A stretch of DNA of 57,991 bases from Chitinophagaceae bacterium. Its GTDB lineage: Bacteria; Bacteroidota; Bacteroidia; Chitinophagales; Chitinophagaceae. The notes under the pieces were generated by a model. It had not been told where the DNA came from, searched no databases, and was given only the letters and a program-made list of their open reading frames with translations. Made by a program: the position numbers and the translations under genes. Of this stretch, positions 1 to 10,701 are shown piece by piece. The stretch covers positions 1 to 57,991 of the forward strand of contig JAGQWM010000009.1 of assembly GCA_020437365.1 (NCBI GenBank), given 5' to 3'. How positions within the stretch are numbered: position 1 is the stretch's first letter; each line of letters starts with the position of its first letter.

Positions 1-1044
1 ACTCAGTGCCGCCGTATAATGATGGTTGGCCCTTTCGAAAAGTGTCAACGTATCTCCATCATCTGTTATTACAGCCGTGCCGGAACGGGAATGTCCCGCC
101 TGTTCGTAGGTCATACCAATAGCACCGTTAAATAAAGGGTATGTATCACCGTAAGATGGATAAAAAAGGTCGAACACTTCGCCGGTAAAATATAACCACC
201 CGTTTTTATCAAAATATTTGGCATTGTTTTGTCCTACCATTTTTTGAAAAGTTCTTTGCCAGGGCGTTATCACTTCGTGAAAAGGTTCTGCTGCCGGTGG
301 GAAATAATAAGGGTTATTAAAATATTGCTCATGAAAATCAACATGCACTTGCGGCAACCACTGGTTGTATGCCGCTAATCTTTCCTCACTTTCTTTTTGT
401 ATTTGCCACACCCAATCCCTGTTGAGGTCAAAATAATAATGGTTTACTCTTCCTTGTGGCGAAGGTTCGTCATGTTCTCTTGACATTAATTGCGGGTTAG
501 CATACTTACCCTTTACCGATCGATACCAATTTACATAGCGGTCTCTTCCATCCGGGTTTAAGCATGGGTCGATGACAACAACTGTATTTTTCAACCAGGC
601 TTTGGATGTATTATTTTCGGGGTTAACTAATGCCCAGATTGTCATCATAGCGGCTTCAGAACTGGATGCTTCATTTCCATGCACATTAAAACTCAACCAT
701 ACGATGGCCGGTGCTTGATCTTCCATTGGTGCTCTTTTATCTTTTGCCATATTGGCCAGCCGTATATTATTCATTCGAATGGATTCCAGGTTTTTCATGT
801 TTTCCGGTGAAGACACAAAAGCCAGCAATAACGGCCGGCCTTCATACGTAGTGCCGTATTCTTCCAGCTTTACCATTTCGGGTGCAGTGGCTGCCAGTTT
901 TTTAAAATAGTCAACAATCTTCCAGTGCGGTGTGTATTCTTTCCCAATTTTATACCCTAGAAAAGATTCGGGTGATGGAATTTGCGCCTGTGCATTGAGC
1001 ATAAAAATGCAAATCAAAAATCCGGTGAATATTTTTTTTAGCAT
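1..1044 (-). CDS. M14 family zinc carboxypeptidase, partial (3' end outside the window)
   Basis: A secreted zinc carboxypeptidase of the M14 family; about 348 N-terminal residues are visible and the C-terminus runs off the left edge. Translating the minus strand from the ATG at 1044 gives a signal peptide ending near LNAQAQ. Zinc-binding motifs follow: HGNEASSSE (H about 122, E about 125) and a later DFHEQ for the third histidine. NPDGRDR is the substrate-binding region typical of the family and MTYEQAG carries the likely catalytic glutamate. These ligands suggest an active enzyme. M14 proteins of this size in Bacteroidota usually act in the periplasm or outside the cell on peptides; the exact substrate cannot be told. 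It diverges from the gamma-glutamyltransferase gene across a 105-bp gap, so both may serve extracellular peptide breakdown (inference). Confidence 0.9.
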   Translation of the reverse strand, partial: MLKKIFTGFLICIFMLNAQAQIPSPESFLGYKIGKEYTPHWKIVDYFKKLAATAPEMVKLEEYGTTYEGRPLLLAFVSSPENMKNLESIRMNNIRLANMAKDKRAPMEDQAPAIVWLSFNVHGNEASSSEAAMMTIWALVNPENNTSKAWLKNTVVVIDPCLNPDGRDRYVNWYRSVKGKYANPQLMSREHDEPSPQGRVNHYYFDLNRDWVWQIQKESEERLAAYNQWLPQVHVDFHEQYFNNPYYFPPAAEPFHEVITPWQRTFQKMVGQNNAKYFDKNGWLYFTGEVFDLFYPSYGDTYPLFNGAIGMTYEQAGHSRSGTAVITDDGDTLTLFERANHHYTAALS

Positions 1045-1101
1045 AGCCTGATTTATTTTGCCGAAAGATAATGAAGGTACATCAATTTGGATGGCCTTTT
1101 A

Positions 1102-1131
1102 TTTGTTGAAATACTTAATTTAGTAGTTTTA
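1102..1131 (+). promoter_or_regulatory. Candidate promoter of the gamma-glutamyltransferase gene
   Basis: TTTG at 1102-1105, an 18-bp spacer and TAGTTTTA at 1124-1131 match the Bacteroidota consensus (TTTG, about 19 bp, TAnnTTTG) with one -7 mismatch. The expected transcription start lies about 12 bp before the ATG at 1150. Confidence 0.4.
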
Positions 1132-1149
1132 ATTGTTTAATACGTCATA

Positions 1150-2871
1150 ATGAAATCTAATTACATTCTATTTTTACTTTCTATTCTTTTCATGAGTTCC
1201 TGTCAATCACAAAAATCAAATTCGGTAGTGGAATCCATTCATCCATTCAATTATACCAGCAGCAAAAAAGTCATAGCTGAAAAAGGGGCAGTTGTATCGG
1301 CACATCCTTTGGCGAGCAAAGTCGGTGTTGCTATTTTGAAAGCCGGTGGAAATGCTGTGGACGCTGCCATTGCAACACAGTTGGCATTGGCTGTCGTATA
1401 CCCCGGTGCAGGTAATATAGGTGGTGGTGGTTTTTTAGTTGGTAAAATGAAAAAGGAAGGTTTAATCGCCATCGACTTCAGAGAAAAAGCTCCAGGTGCT
1501 GCCAGCCGCGACATGTATATTGATAAAGATGGCAATCCACGAACAGATTGGAGCCAACATGGTCATTTATCTTCCGGTGTTCCGGGTTCTGTAGCCGGCA
1601 TGTTTATGGCGCATCAATATGGCAGGTTACCATTTGAAAAACTTATTCAACCGGCAATTGATTTAGCCGAATTTGGATTTGCAATAACAGAAGATGAAGC
1701 CGCCTATTTTAATAATTACCAGGAAAGGTTTAAAAAATATAATACTGAACCTACTGTTTTCATCAAAGAAAATGGCTGGCACAAAGGCGATACATTGATA
1801 CAAAAAGATTTAGCCAATACATTAAAAAGAATTCGGGATAAAGGCGCAGCCGGTTTTTACGAAGGAAAAACAGCTGACCTGATTGTGGCAGAAATGAAAA
1901 GATCGAACGGAATCATTTCACTTGAAGATTTGAAAAATTATAAAGCCAAGCAGCGAAAGCCACATGTATTTCAGTATGAAGGATATACCATTGCCGGAAT
2001 GCCCATGCCCAGCAGCGGTGGCGTTTTATTGGATCAAATGATGACCATGATTGCCAACCGGCAAATTAAAGAAATGGGATTTCTCACTACGGCTTCCGTT
2101 CATTTAATGGTGGAAGCTGAAAGAAGAGCTTTTGCCGACCGTACAAAATTTATGGGCGATGCAGATTTTTACAAAGTACCTGTAGCGGCTATTACAGATT
2201 CATCTTACTTAGCAGAGAGAATGAAAAGTTTCGACCCGGAAAAAGCTACACCCAGCACAGTCATCCAGCCGGGCATTGTTACACAAAAAGAAAGCGATGA
2301 AACCACACACTTGAGCGTAATTGATAATGAAGGCAACGCCATTTCCATTACCACAACACTCAATGGAAGTTTTGGCAGCAAAACAGTTGTGGGTGGTGGC
2401 GGATTTTTCCTGAATGATGAAATGGATGATTTCAGTATAAAACCCGGTGTTCCCAATATGTTTGGCGCTGTAGGTGGCGATGCCAATGCTATTGCACCAG
2501 GCAAAAGAATGTTGAGTTCAATGACGCCAACGATTGTTCTGAAAAATAACGAACCTTATATTGTAGTAGGCACACCCGGCGGTACTACCATTCCGACGCA
2601 GGTTTTTGAGACGCTTGTCAATATCTTAGACTTTGGTCTATCTACGGAAGATGCTGTGTACAAACCCAAATTTCATCATCAGTGGTTGCCTGACCGAATT
2701 GATGTAGAAAAAAGTTTTCCGCAAACACTGCGTGATTCATTAACAAAAATGGGTTATACCATTCATGAAAGAAGTGATATCGGAAGAACAGAAATTATAA
2801 AAGTATTGCCGGATGGCAAATTTGAAGCCGTTGCCGACAATCGTGGCCACGATGCTGCCGAAGGTTATTAA
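1150..2871 (+). CDS. ggt: Gamma-glutamyltransferase, lipoprotein form
   Basis: Gamma-glutamyltransferase (glutathione hydrolase), which removes or transfers gamma-glutamyl groups from glutathione and similar peptides. It is an N-terminal nucleophile hydrolase made as a precursor that cleaves itself. The 573-residue length is normal. The self-cleavage site is visible in DETTHLSVID: T385 should become the N-terminal nucleophile of the small subunit. Further family motifs are GGNAVDAAIATQLAL near the start, MLSSMTPTIV and GTPGGTTIPTQ. The N-terminus ends in LFMSSC, a lipobox, so the protein is probably lipid-anchored and faces the periplasm or outside. The next gene starts 15 bp downstream and may be cotranscribed. 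It lies about 13 kb from the carboxylate-amine ligase cluster; a link through gamma-glutamyl peptides is only speculation. Confidence 0.96.
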   Translation: MKSNYILFLLSILFMSSCQSQKSNSVVESIHPFNYTSSKKVIAEKGAVVSAHPLASKVGVAILKAGGNAVDAAIATQLALAVVYPGAGNIGGGGFLVGKMKKEGLIAIDFREKAPGAASRDMYIDKDGNPRTDWSQHGHLSSGVPGSVAGMFMAHQYGRLPFEKLIQPAIDLAEFGFAITEDEAAYFNNYQERFKKYNTEPTVFIKENGWHKGDTLIQKDLANTLKRIRDKGAAGFYEGKTADLIVAEMKRSNGIISLEDLKNYKAKQRKPHVFQYEGYTIAGMPMPSSGGVLLDQMMTMIANRQIKEMGFLTTASVHLMVEAERRAFADRTKFMGDADFYKVPVAAITDSSYLAERMKSFDPEKATPSTVIQPGIVTQKESDETTHLSVIDNEGNAISITTTLNGSFGSKTVVGGGGFFLNDEMDDFSIKPGVPNMFGAVGGDANAIAPGKRMLSSMTPTIVLKNNEPYIVVGTPGGTTIPTQVFETLVNILDFGLSTEDAVYKPKFHHQWLPDRIDVEKSFPQTLRDSLTKMGYTIHERSDIGRTEIIKVLPDGKFEAVADNRGHDAAEGY

Positions 2872-2886
2872 TCAAAAAATGAAACC

Positions 2887-3438
2887 ATGAGTGCCATTAG
2901 CAAAGAATTTATGAAAAGTACCATTGCCCGGTTTCGGAATTATAAAGACCTGGGCGATCGAAGTTTTGCCCAACTCAACGATTGGGATTTTAATTATCAA
3001 CCCAATGATGAATCCAATAGTATTGGCACACTCATTCAACACCTGTCGGGCAATATGCTCAGTCGGTGGACTGATTTTTTAAAATCTGATGGAGAAAAGA
3101 ACTGGAGAAAAAGAGACGAAGAATTTGCAAAAAATGAATGGTCAAAATTGCAGTATATCGAACTTTGGGAAAAAGGCTGGGATTGCTTATTTAATACTTT
3201 AAAAACGTTAAAGAAAAAAGATTTAAAAGCATCGGTAAAAATCAGGAAAGAACCACTGTCAGTTATCGATGCCATTGAAAGACAATTGTCGCATTACGCT
3301 TATCATGTGGGCCAAATTGTGTATATCGCTAAAATCATTAAAAGCAATAACTGGCAAACACTTTCCATTGCCAAAGGAGCTTCGGAAGCCTATAATAAAA
3401 CAGCCAAAATCAAAGACCCAGCACAAAAATTCAGATAA
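2887..3438 (+). CDS. DinB-superfamily protein, DUF1572-like
   Basis: A 183-residue cytoplasmic protein resembling DUF1572 of the DinB/YfiT four-helix superfamily. These proteins often bind a metal through three histidines and many members act as thiol-dependent transferases; the role of this subfamily is not established. Visible family features are the N-terminal helix with FRNYKDLGDRSFAQL, GTLIQHLSGNM (first histidine) and HYAYHVGQIVYIAK near residue 137 (the other histidines). There is no signal peptide. It starts 15 bp after gamma-glutamyltransferase, which suggests cotranscription. Because some DinB proteins use bacillithiol or mycothiol, a link with thiol metabolism is possible but unproven. 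Confidence 0.8.
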   Translation: MSAISKEFMKSTIARFRNYKDLGDRSFAQLNDWDFNYQPNDESNSIGTLIQHLSGNMLSRWTDFLKSDGEKNWRKRDEEFAKNEWSKLQYIELWEKGWDCLFNTLKTLKKKDLKASVKIRKEPLSVIDAIERQLSHYAYHVGQIVYIAKIIKSNNWQTLSIAKGASEAYNKTAKIKDPAQKFR

Positions 3439-3608
3439 AAAATTTACTTTAAAAAAATATCACACTTTGATTTGAATTCACGGGATATTCTTTCTATTTT
3501 GAGCCCTTTTCCAATACCCAATTTTTGCTTTGCAAGGTTGAATCCTCTGAACAAACTCTTCGATTAATTTTATTTAAAACACTGATTTTGAGGCATAAAC
3601 ACTTGCTT

Positions 3609-4283
3609 ATGAAAATTCTATTGACAATCTTATTGACCTGTTTTCTTTTTTCCGTTTCAAAAGCCCAACCCCAATTTGGCATACTTGGCGGCCCGCAAGC
3701 CAGTACAGCCAGTTACCATATTACCGGCTACAAACAAAAAACCACATATAAATACGGTTTCCAGCTTGGAGCATTGATGAAAGTGCCATTTGAAGGAAAT
3801 ATTTATTTCGTTCCCGAAATATTTTATAGCATGAAAGGTTATAAAGCTGAATTTGATCATGTTTCGATTCCACCCGACTCAGCAGCAACGGACAACGATA
3901 CCCGCTTTCACAATATTGAAGTGGCGGCACTTATTCAAATCGATTTGGGAACGAACCCCTCTCATTTTTTTATCAAAGGCGGCCCTTCATTGGATTTTCA
4001 GATTTTTGGCAACGAAAAATTTAACCGGGTGAATAAACCCACTGTTGATCGAAAAATAAAATTCGGGTTTGCAGATTATGGCCGTTATTCAGCCAATATA
4101 TTAGGGCTGTTTGGTTATGAATCTAAAAGCGGATTTTCAGTAGCCTTACAATATACCTTGGGCCTGGCCAACATTATTAATACCGATGGTGGCCCAGCCG
4201 TGCAACACCGGGTGATTGGTTTGCAATTCAGCAAATTATTTAATCGGAAGAAAATCGTACTCGACACTCGTAACATCGAGTAA
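3609..4283 (+). CDS. Secreted outer-membrane beta-barrel protein, PorT-like fold
   Basis: A 224-residue protein with a signal peptide (MKILLTILLTCFLFSVSKAQ) followed by alternating aromatic and glycine-rich strands, as in the small Bacteroidota barrels annotated as 'outer membrane beta-barrel' or 'PorT family'. Phrases such as FGILGGPQAS at the mature start, FFIKGGPSLDF and the final VIGLQFSKLF fit an 8- to 10-strand barrel. I chose the ATG at 3609 because it places the signal peptide at the N-terminus; a longer frame starting at 3525 would put 28 unlikely residues in front of it. No specific function can be read. It is followed by the TamB-like gene after 176 bp, which may mean a shared theme of envelope biogenesis, but they need not be one operon. 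Confidence 0.75.
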   Translation: MKILLTILLTCFLFSVSKAQPQFGILGGPQASTASYHITGYKQKTTYKYGFQLGALMKVPFEGNIYFVPEIFYSMKGYKAEFDHVSIPPDSAATDNDTRFHNIEVAALIQIDLGTNPSHFFIKGGPSLDFQIFGNEKFNRVNKPTVDRKIKFGFADYGRYSANILGLFGYESKSGFSVALQYTLGLANIINTDGGPAVQHRVIGLQFSKLFNRKKIVLDTRNIE

Positions 4284-4459
4284 TTTTTTCTAAAATTTTG
4301 TTAACACCATCATGCATTTAACATGCGATTGAGCATTGCCGGTATTTCTATTTATACTGTCAAACGGGTTTACACTTCATAATAAAAAATCAACGCTACA
4401 AATAGTTGGTATTGAATTTGCCCTACCAGTTCGATTGCCTATTTTTACAGTTTAAATAG

Positions 4460-7400
4460 TTGAACCTGAGGAGATTTAAAAAAATACTAAAGTGGTTTTT
4501 TATTTCCCTGCTGCTCCTTATTGCAGCGGTTTATATTTTCATACAAACACCTTTTGGACAAAACTGGATTGGCAAACAAATCACCAACAGATTGTCCAAA
4601 GCCTTGCATACAAAAGTCAGTATCCGGCATATTGATTTTTCCTTGCTCAACAAAATGCACTTAGAAGGTGTTTTGATTGAAGACCAACACCAGGATACTT
4701 TATTATATGCCGGCGATTTGAAATTGCGTATCACCGATTGGTTTATTTTTAAAAAAAGAGCCGAGTTGAAATATGTCGGCCTGGAAAATGCGCTGATAAA
4801 ATTTCAAAGAAAAGACAGTATCTGGAGCCAGCAATTTTTATTTGATTACCTCTCTCCTTCTGCATCTTCATCCGGAAAAAAGAAAAAAGGTATTTCTTTT
4901 CGCTTGAAAGAATTGGCATTTAAGAATGTTCATTTTCTGAAAAAAGATGAATGGTTTGGAGAAGACTTGTCAGTACAAATTGGGAAAATGAATTTGAATG
5001 CCCGCAACCTTCAATTTTCAGGTCATGAATTTATCTTAAAATCTTTGCTACTTGAAAAACCTATTGTCGATATCAGTAAATATGATGGCCGTAAACCGCC
5101 TAATCCTCTATCGGAAAACATGGATAACGATGTACAAAAAGCATCCACTTGGAAAATGGGCAATACGGTTTTTAAAATTGAAGACCTTGTATTACTTGAT
5201 GGAACTTTTAAAGCCGACAAAGCAACTGACAGGGCGGCATTTGATTATTTCGATGGGAAACATATTTTATTTACCGATATCAATGCCCGATTTCAAAATG
5301 CAGTGTTACAAGGCGATAGCCTGGTAGCCAAAATGCAATTGAAAGCCAAAGAACGAAGCGGATTAATAGTTAAAAATATGGATGCCGATGTTTTGGTGAC
5401 ACCACAAATCATGGCATTCCGCAATTTGGAATTAGCAACGAATAACAGCATTATTCGGAATTATTATGCCATGTCGTACCGCGACATTCAAGACATGGAC
5501 GACTACATTCATCAAATAAAAATGTCGGCCAATTTTATTGACACACATGTTGATAGCGATGACATTGCCATATTTGCCCCGGCCCTGAAATCATGGAAGA
5601 AAAAAATTATTTTAAGTGGCGATGTAAAAGGTTCGGTTGACAATATATTCGGCCACAATATGCAAATACAAACCGGCAATAACACTTTCATTGAAGGTGA
5701 TATTTCGCTCACAGGATTGCCGGCTATACAACAAACTTTTATTGATTTTTCGGCCAAAGATTTTAGCACTTCTTATGCAGATGCAGTTACTATGTTTCCG
5801 GCCATACGGCAATTGAAAACACCGGATATAAAAAAACTAACATCTATCAACTTCAAAGGAAACTTTACCGGCTTCATTCGTGACTTTGTAACGTTCGGAA
5901 CTATTCGTACCAATAAAGGCACTTTGGTTACCGACCTGAATATGAAATTGCCCAAAGGACAACAACCTGTTTATTCCGGAAACATTGCTACGGATAATTT
6001 TTTGCTGGGCGATTTATTCAACAATGAAAAGCTGGGTGCAATTTCCATGAAAGGCACCATCAAAGGAAAAGGATTTTATTCAAAAGATGTCAACACTTTA
6101 TTGAATGGAAATATTAAGTTCATCGATTATAACGGTTACCGATACCAGCATATCGACGTGAATGGTAAACTGGAACAGAAACTTTTTGAAGGCTATGCCT
6201 CGTCAACAGATGAAAATGCTTTTTTCGATTTGAATGGCTTAATAGATTTTACAGGGCCTGCACCCAAATTTGATTTAACAGCTGATGTGCAACATGCCGA
6301 TTTCCGAAATCTACATTTTACGGATGACAGTTTACGCTTCCGGGGAAAACTGAATTTTAATTTCACCAGTAATAGTATTGACAATTTTGTGGGCCGTGCC
6401 CAAATCAGGAATGGTGTCATAGAAAAAGGCATTACTAAAATTCCATTTGATTCCTTAATTATTACTTCAACGGATACGGCGAATGGAAGAATACTCGATC
6501 TTGTTTCCAACGAATTCAATGGAAAGTTTACCGGCGATTTTAGCCTGACCGATTTGCCGCAGGCTTTTCAATATTTACTCAACAAATATTATCCTGCGTA
6601 TATCAAAGCACCAGATCGAATGCCCAAAAATCAGGATATTCAATTTGATGTTTATACCAATGCGGTAGATGATTATTTACAATTGGTTTCGCCCCAAATC
6701 AACGGATTTAATAATAGCCATTTCAAAGGAAATTTCAACCTGGCTTCAAACACAATGAATGTGCAAGCCAATATTCCACAGTTAAAATTCAGGCAATTTA
6801 ATTTTGACAATGTTACTGTACAAGCCATTGGAAATATTGGTTCTTTAGCTGTGAATGGAGAAGCCTACAATATTCATATCAATGACAGCCTGAAAGTGCC
6901 GATGGTCAATTTTTCCATCAATGCCCGCAATGATTCTTCATTTGTAAAAATAAAATCAAGTGCCAGCAAAGCTATCGATACGGCCGAACTGAATGCATTA
7001 GTCATAACATATAACGATGGTGTAAAAATAAAATTCGACACCTCTACATTTACATTAAATAGTAAAACCTGGACGATTGACAAAAGCGGCGAATTGATTT
7101 TCAGGAAAAACACACCGGCCAGTGGCTTACTGCAATTAAGTGAAGGCGACCAACGTATTGCCTTGCAAACAGAAAAATCTCAAAACGGTGATTGGAACGA
7201 TTTGAAAATTAAATTAACAAAAATAAATCTCGGCGATTTCGGCCCTTTGTTTTTGCCTAAAAACCGGTTGGAAGGATTGTTATCAGGAAATATAAATGTG
7301 GAAGACCCAACCGGCAAAATGAATATTACGTCGGATGATATCAATACAAAATTCCTGCGGCTGGATAATGATTCGCTCGGCGAAGTGCAATCCACATTAT

Positions 7401-9319
7401 CCTATCACAAGAATACACATTTATTAAAAATCATTGGCAGCACAGTGAACAAAGAAAATTACCTCGGGTTCGATGCCAATATTTACCTGAACGATTCGCT
7501 GGCAGCCAAAAACAATTTAATCAGTTTAAAGGCAAAAACTTTTCAAATTAGTGTGTTGGAAAGATTCCTTGGCAATCTGTTTTCTGACATCAATGGATAC
7601 CTAACCGGCGATATATCACTGGCCGGCGATTTTAAAAACCTTGCCATTACCGTCAACGGCAGATTGAAAGATGCCGGGTTGAAAGTGAATTTTACACAAT
7701 GCTATTATAAAATAAAAGATAAAGACATAACGCTAACGCCTGAACGAATTGACTTAGATGACGTCGTTTTAATAGATACGGTGACTAAAAATCCTATTTA
7801 TATTTCAGGAGGCATTGATCATAAATCGTTTAAAGACATGTTTTACGATTTGACCATTTCCACTCAAAAACCACATACAACCGATGCAGCTGACAACCGA
7901 TCGGTACAACTTTTAAATACCAATTTTGAAGACAATGAACAATTTTATGGTAATGTAAAAGGAACGGGTATAATGAAATTGACCGGGCCGCAATCGGATA
8001 TGCATATGTCGATTAATGCAACTGCTTCTGAACAGGATTATAGTAACATTACATTGCCACCCACATCCAGCCGGGAATCCGGCATTGCCGATTTTCTGGT
8101 AGAAAGAAAATATGGTAAGGAAATGGAAGAACCGATATATCCTTCCAGTGCGACCAATATTGTATATGACGTAGATGTAACTGCTAACCCGATGTTGACG
8201 GTAAAAGTAATTCTCGATGACCTGACCGGAGATGAAATCAAAGGCAAGGGAAAAGGGACTTTAAATATTAAAACAGGTACATCGGAGCCAATGTCTATCC
8301 GTGGACGGTTCGATATTGAAGAAGGAAATTATCTTTTCACTTTTCAATCATTTTTCAAAAAACCATTTGTGTTGAAAAAAGGTGGCACCAATTATATAGA
8401 ATGGAATGGCGATCCCTATGATGCCAATATAAAATTCGATGCCATGTACACAGCCGAAAAAGTGAGCTTCGCTCCATTGGCCAGTTTACTGAAAGTAAAT
8501 ACTTCCGCTTCGACTTCCCGCGGCGATGTGTATGTTGTGGCTTCACTGACCAATAAATTATTTCAACCTGATATTAGTTTTTCATTAGACTTTCCATCGA
8601 CCAGTGCAGCTGCCACCGATCCGGAATTGTCGCTGGTAATTCAACAATTAGAAAAAAATAATAATGAATTGAACAGACAGGTCACTTACCTGATTGTCTT
8701 CAACAGCTTTGCTCCAAGTGAATTGGCCGATAATGTGGCGGGAAAAAATAATGTCGTGAATACTATCTCCGGCATTTTATTAAATGTATTGAATGATCAA
8801 ATCAATAAAATTCTGACCAAGCTTTTGAAAAATGATAAATACAATATCACTTTAAACACTTCTATTTATAATAAAAACATTATTGACCAGAATAATAAAA
8901 CGGCATTGAACCTGGGCAGCAATGTCAATTTCTCCATTGGGCGTTCTTTCTTCAATAATCGGTTTATCGTTTCTACCGGCGTAGGATTTGATGCCGATTG
9001 GCAACAGAATGATTTAGCCAACAGTTTTCAGTTATTGCCCGATGTTACACTGGAATGGCTCATCAATGAATCCGGCACCATTCGTGCATCTTTCTTTTAT
9101 CGGGAAAATAATGATTACCTGACACAAACCATTAATGGTAGTGGAAAGTCAAATAAAAAATTCGGTGGCAGCCTATCGTACAGAAAAGATTTTAATAAAT
9201 TGAGTGATATTTTCAAAAAGAAAAAGAAGAAGAAAAAACCGACTACTCAACCCAATACAGATATGACAGAAAAAAAAGAAACGCCTGTAAATGACGACTC
9301 CATTCGGGAAAGAGATTAA
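4460..9319 (+). CDS. TamB-like translocation and assembly module protein (AsmA/TamB superfamily), TTG start
   Basis: A 1619-residue inner-membrane-anchored protein that should span the periplasm. The N-terminus has a basic patch and one membrane segment (about residues 10-28). An AsmA-like start follows ([24 protein letters not shown] is the region around residues 30-53), then a very long run of beta strands. The C-terminal third carries the TamB/DUF490 region, including [12 protein letters not shown]. The extreme C-terminus has eight consecutive lysines and a charged tail. TamB proteins take part in outer-membrane protein assembly or phospholipid transport. The start is TTG: an in-frame TAG lies directly before it (4457-4459) and the next in-frame ATG is past the membrane segment. 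The stop overlaps the ribBA stop on the other strand at the shared TTAA. Confidence 0.9.
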   Translation: MNLRRFKKILKWFFISLLLLIAAVYIFIQTPFGQNWIGKQITNRLSKALHTKVSIRHIDFSLLNKMHLEGVLIEDQHQDTLLYAGDLKLRITDWFIFKKRAELKYVGLENALIKFQRKDSIWSQQFLFDYLSPSASSSGKKKKGISFRLKELAFKNVHFLKKDEWFGEDLSVQIGKMNLNARNLQFSGHEFILKSLLLEKPIVDISKYDGRKPPNPLSENMDNDVQKASTWKMGNTVFKIEDLVLLDGTFKADKATDRAAFDYFDGKHILFTDINARFQNAVLQGDSLVAKMQLKAKERSGLIVKNMDADVLVTPQIMAFRNLELATNNSIIRNYYAMSYRDIQDMDDYIHQIKMSANFIDTHVDSDDIAIFAPALKSWKKKIILSGDVKGSVDNIFGHNMQIQTGNNTFIEGDISLTGLPAIQQTFIDFSAKDFSTSYADAVTMFPAIRQLKTPDIKKLTSINFKGNFTGFIRDFVTFGTIRTNKGTLVTDLNMKLPKGQQPVYSGNIATDNFLLGDLFNNEKLGAISMKGTIKGKGFYSKDVNTLLNGNIKFIDYNGYRYQHIDVNGKLEQKLFEGYASSTDENAFFDLNGLIDFTGPAPKFDLTADVQHADFRNLHFTDDSLRFRGKLNFNFTSNSIDNFVGRAQIRNGVIEKGITKIPFDSLIITSTDTANGRILDLVSNEFNGKFTGDFSLTDLPQAFQYLLNKYYPAYIKAPDRMPKNQDIQFDVYTNAVDDYLQLVSPQINGFNNSHFKGNFNLASNTMNVQANIPQLKFRQFNFDNVTVQAIGNIGSLAVNGEAYNIHINDSLKVPMVNFSINARNDSSFVKIKSSASKAIDTAELNALVITYNDGVKIKFDTSTFTLNSKTWTIDKSGELIFRKNTPASGLLQLSEGDQRIALQTEKSQNGDWNDLKIKLTKINLGDFGPLFLPKNRLEGLLSGNINVEDPTGKMNITSDDINTKFLRLDNDSLGEVQSTLSYHKNTHLLKIIGSTVNKENYLGFDANIYLNDSLAAKNNLISLKAKTFQISVLERFLGNLFSDINGYLTGDISLAGDFKNLAITVNGRLKDAGLKVNFTQCYYKIKDKDITLTPERIDLDDVVLIDTVTKNPIYISGGIDHKSFKDMFYDLTISTQKPHTTDAADNRSVQLLNTNFEDNEQFYGNVKGTGIMKLTGPQSDMHMSINATASEQDYSNITLPPTSSRESGIADFLVERKYGKEMEEPIYPSSATNIVYDVDVTANPMLTVKVILDDLTGDEIKGKGKGTLNIKTGTSEPMSIRGRFDIEEGNYLFTFQSFFKKPFVLKKGGTNYIEWNGDPYDANIKFDAMYTAEKVSFAPLASLLKVNTSASTSRGDVYVVASLTNKLFQPDISFSLDFPSTSAAATDPELSLVIQQLEKNNNELNRQVTYLIVFNSFAPSELADNVAGKNNVVNTISGILLNVLNDQINKILTKLLKNDKYNITLNTSIYNKNIIDQNNKTALNLGSNVNFSIGRSFFNNRFIVSTGVGFDADWQQNDLANSFQLLPDVTLEWLINESGTIRASFFYRENNDYLTQTINGSGKSNKKFGGSLSYRKDFNKLSDIFKKKKKKKKPTTQPNTDMTEKKETPVNDDSIRERD

Positions 9320-10524
9320 TCCAGAATTTCGTGACCCAACCGGTCTCTTTTTGTTTGCAAATATTTTTCATTATGCGGATTGGCTTTAACCCTGATAGGA
9401 ATATTTTCTACAATTTCTAAACCATAACCTATCAACCCGACTCTTTTCTTCGGATTATTCGTCATCAATTTTAATTTATGTATATGGAGATGACGCAAAA
9501 TTTGTGCACCAATACCATAATCTCTTTGGTCCATTTGAAAACCTAAATGCAGGTTCGCATCCACCGTGTCCATGCCTTGTTCTTGTAATCGGTAAGCTTT
9601 CAATTTATTTAATAATCCAATTCCCCTGCCTTCCTGGTTCATATATAAAATGACACCTTTTCCTTCTTTTTCTACCATCCGCATAGCCGTTTGTAATTGT
9701 TCGCCACAATCGCACCGAAGAGAACCTAAAATATCGCCGGTAAAACAAGACGAGTGAACACGGGTCAATACCGGTTCATCTTCTTTCCATTCACCTTTTA
9801 CCAGTGCAAGATGCTCATTGGCAGAATTTTTTTCTGTAAAAGCAATCAAAGTAAAATCGCCATATTTCGTCGGCATTTCCACCCGAACGATTTCTTCAAT
9901 CAGTGAATCACGATGAATACGGTATTCAATTAAATCCTTGATAGAAATTATTTTGAATTCATATTTTTCGGCTATAGCCATCAATTCCGGTAGGCGAGCC
10001 ATCGAACCATCGTCATTCATAATTTCTACAAGCACACCACCGGGTTCCAAACCGGCCAGTCTGGCCAAATCTACCGAGGCTTCAGTATGTCCTGCCCGAC
10101 GAAGTACGCCACCGTTTTTTGCCCGCAGGGGAAAAATATGTCCGGGCCTTCCCAAATCAGCCGGGTTTGTATTTTTTTGAATTAATGCCTGCAATGTTTT
10201 AGCCCTGTCCTGTGCCGAAATACCCGTGGTACATCCATGTCCTAATAAATCGACCGATACGGTAAAAGCTGTTTCATGGAGTGCTGTATTATTATTGACC
10301 ATCAATTCCAAACCGAGTTCATCGCATCTTTTTTCGGGCAGGGCGGCACAAATCAACCCACGGCCGTTTTTGCTCATAAAATTGATCAATTCAGGAGTTA
10401 CATTGCTGATGGCAGTTACAAAATCACCTTCATTTTCCCGGTCTTCGTCATCCACGACGATAACGAGTTTTCCGGCCTTGATGTCGGCAATTGCACTTTC
10501 TATGGAATGAAACATTTTTGTCAT
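9316..10524 (-). CDS. ribBA: Bifunctional DHBP synthase / GTP cyclohydrolase II (riboflavin synthesis)
   Basis: Makes both precursors of riboflavin: RibB turns ribulose 5-phosphate into 3,4-dihydroxy-2-butanone 4-phosphate, and RibA opens GTP to the pyrimidine precursor. The RibB half (about residues 1-205) shows [12 protein letters not shown] (metal and substrate binding) and [17 protein letters not shown]. The RibA half (about 206-402) has the zinc-cysteine motif SSCFTGD...RCDCGEQ and [16 protein letters not shown]. Length is typical for a fused RibBA. Frames extend to 10548, but family members begin close to the FHSIESAI segment, so the ATG at 10524 or at 10515 is more likely. A -7 box (10530-10537) ends 5 bp before 10524, so the transcript may begin at or just before that ATG. 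It lies alone, convergent with the TamB-like gene. Confidence 0.96.
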   Translation of the reverse strand: MTKMFHSIESAIADIKAGKLVIVVDDEDRENEGDFVTAISNVTPELINFMSKNGRGLICAALPEKRCDELGLELMVNNNTALHETAFTVSVDLLGHGCTTGISAQDRAKTLQALIQKNTNPADLGRPGHIFPLRAKNGGVLRRAGHTEASVDLARLAGLEPGGVLVEIMNDDGSMARLPELMAIAEKYEFKIISIKDLIEYRIHRDSLIEEIVRVEMPTKYGDFTLIAFTEKNSANEHLALVKGEWKEDEPVLTRVHSSCFTGDILGSLRCDCGEQLQTAMRMVEKEGKGVILYMNQEGRGIGLLNKLKAYRLQEQGMDTVDANLHLGFQMDQRDYGIGAQILRHLHIHKLKLMTNNPKKRVGLIGYGLEIVENIPIRVKANPHNEKYLQTKRDRLGHEILD

Positions 10525-10529
10525 TTTGG

Positions 10530-10537
10530 CAAAAGTA
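10530..10537 (-). promoter_or_regulatory. Candidate -7 element of ribBA
   Basis: On the minus strand this reads TACTTTTG, an exact TAnnTTTG. It ends 5 nt before the ATG at 10524. No TTTG is found at the usual -33 distance, so support is partial. Confidence 0.35.
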
Positions 10538-10670
10538 AACCAATGCATTTAGGTATTGGTCATTTGGATTTCTGATATTGGAAAAAATAACATCCAATGA
10601 CTTGGAAAAAGTCTGCATAAATTACAGAATTATGTTAATATTTTCTCAATTTTTTTAACATAAATATCCC

Positions 10671-10678
10671 TTTCTTTG
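10671..10678 (+). promoter_or_regulatory. Candidate -7 element of the Oar-like TonB receptor
   Basis: TTTCTTTG matches TAnnTTTG at all but one base and lies 23 nt before the ATG at 10702. The -33 region is only T-rich, so this is a weak call. Confidence 0.25.
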
Positions 10679-10701
10679 CCCGTGTATAAAACTATAATAT
10701 C

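Noticed and set aside
3525..3608. Extended N-terminus of the beta-barrel protein
   Set aside because: The extra 28 residues would come before a normal signal peptide; the ATG at 3609 fits better.
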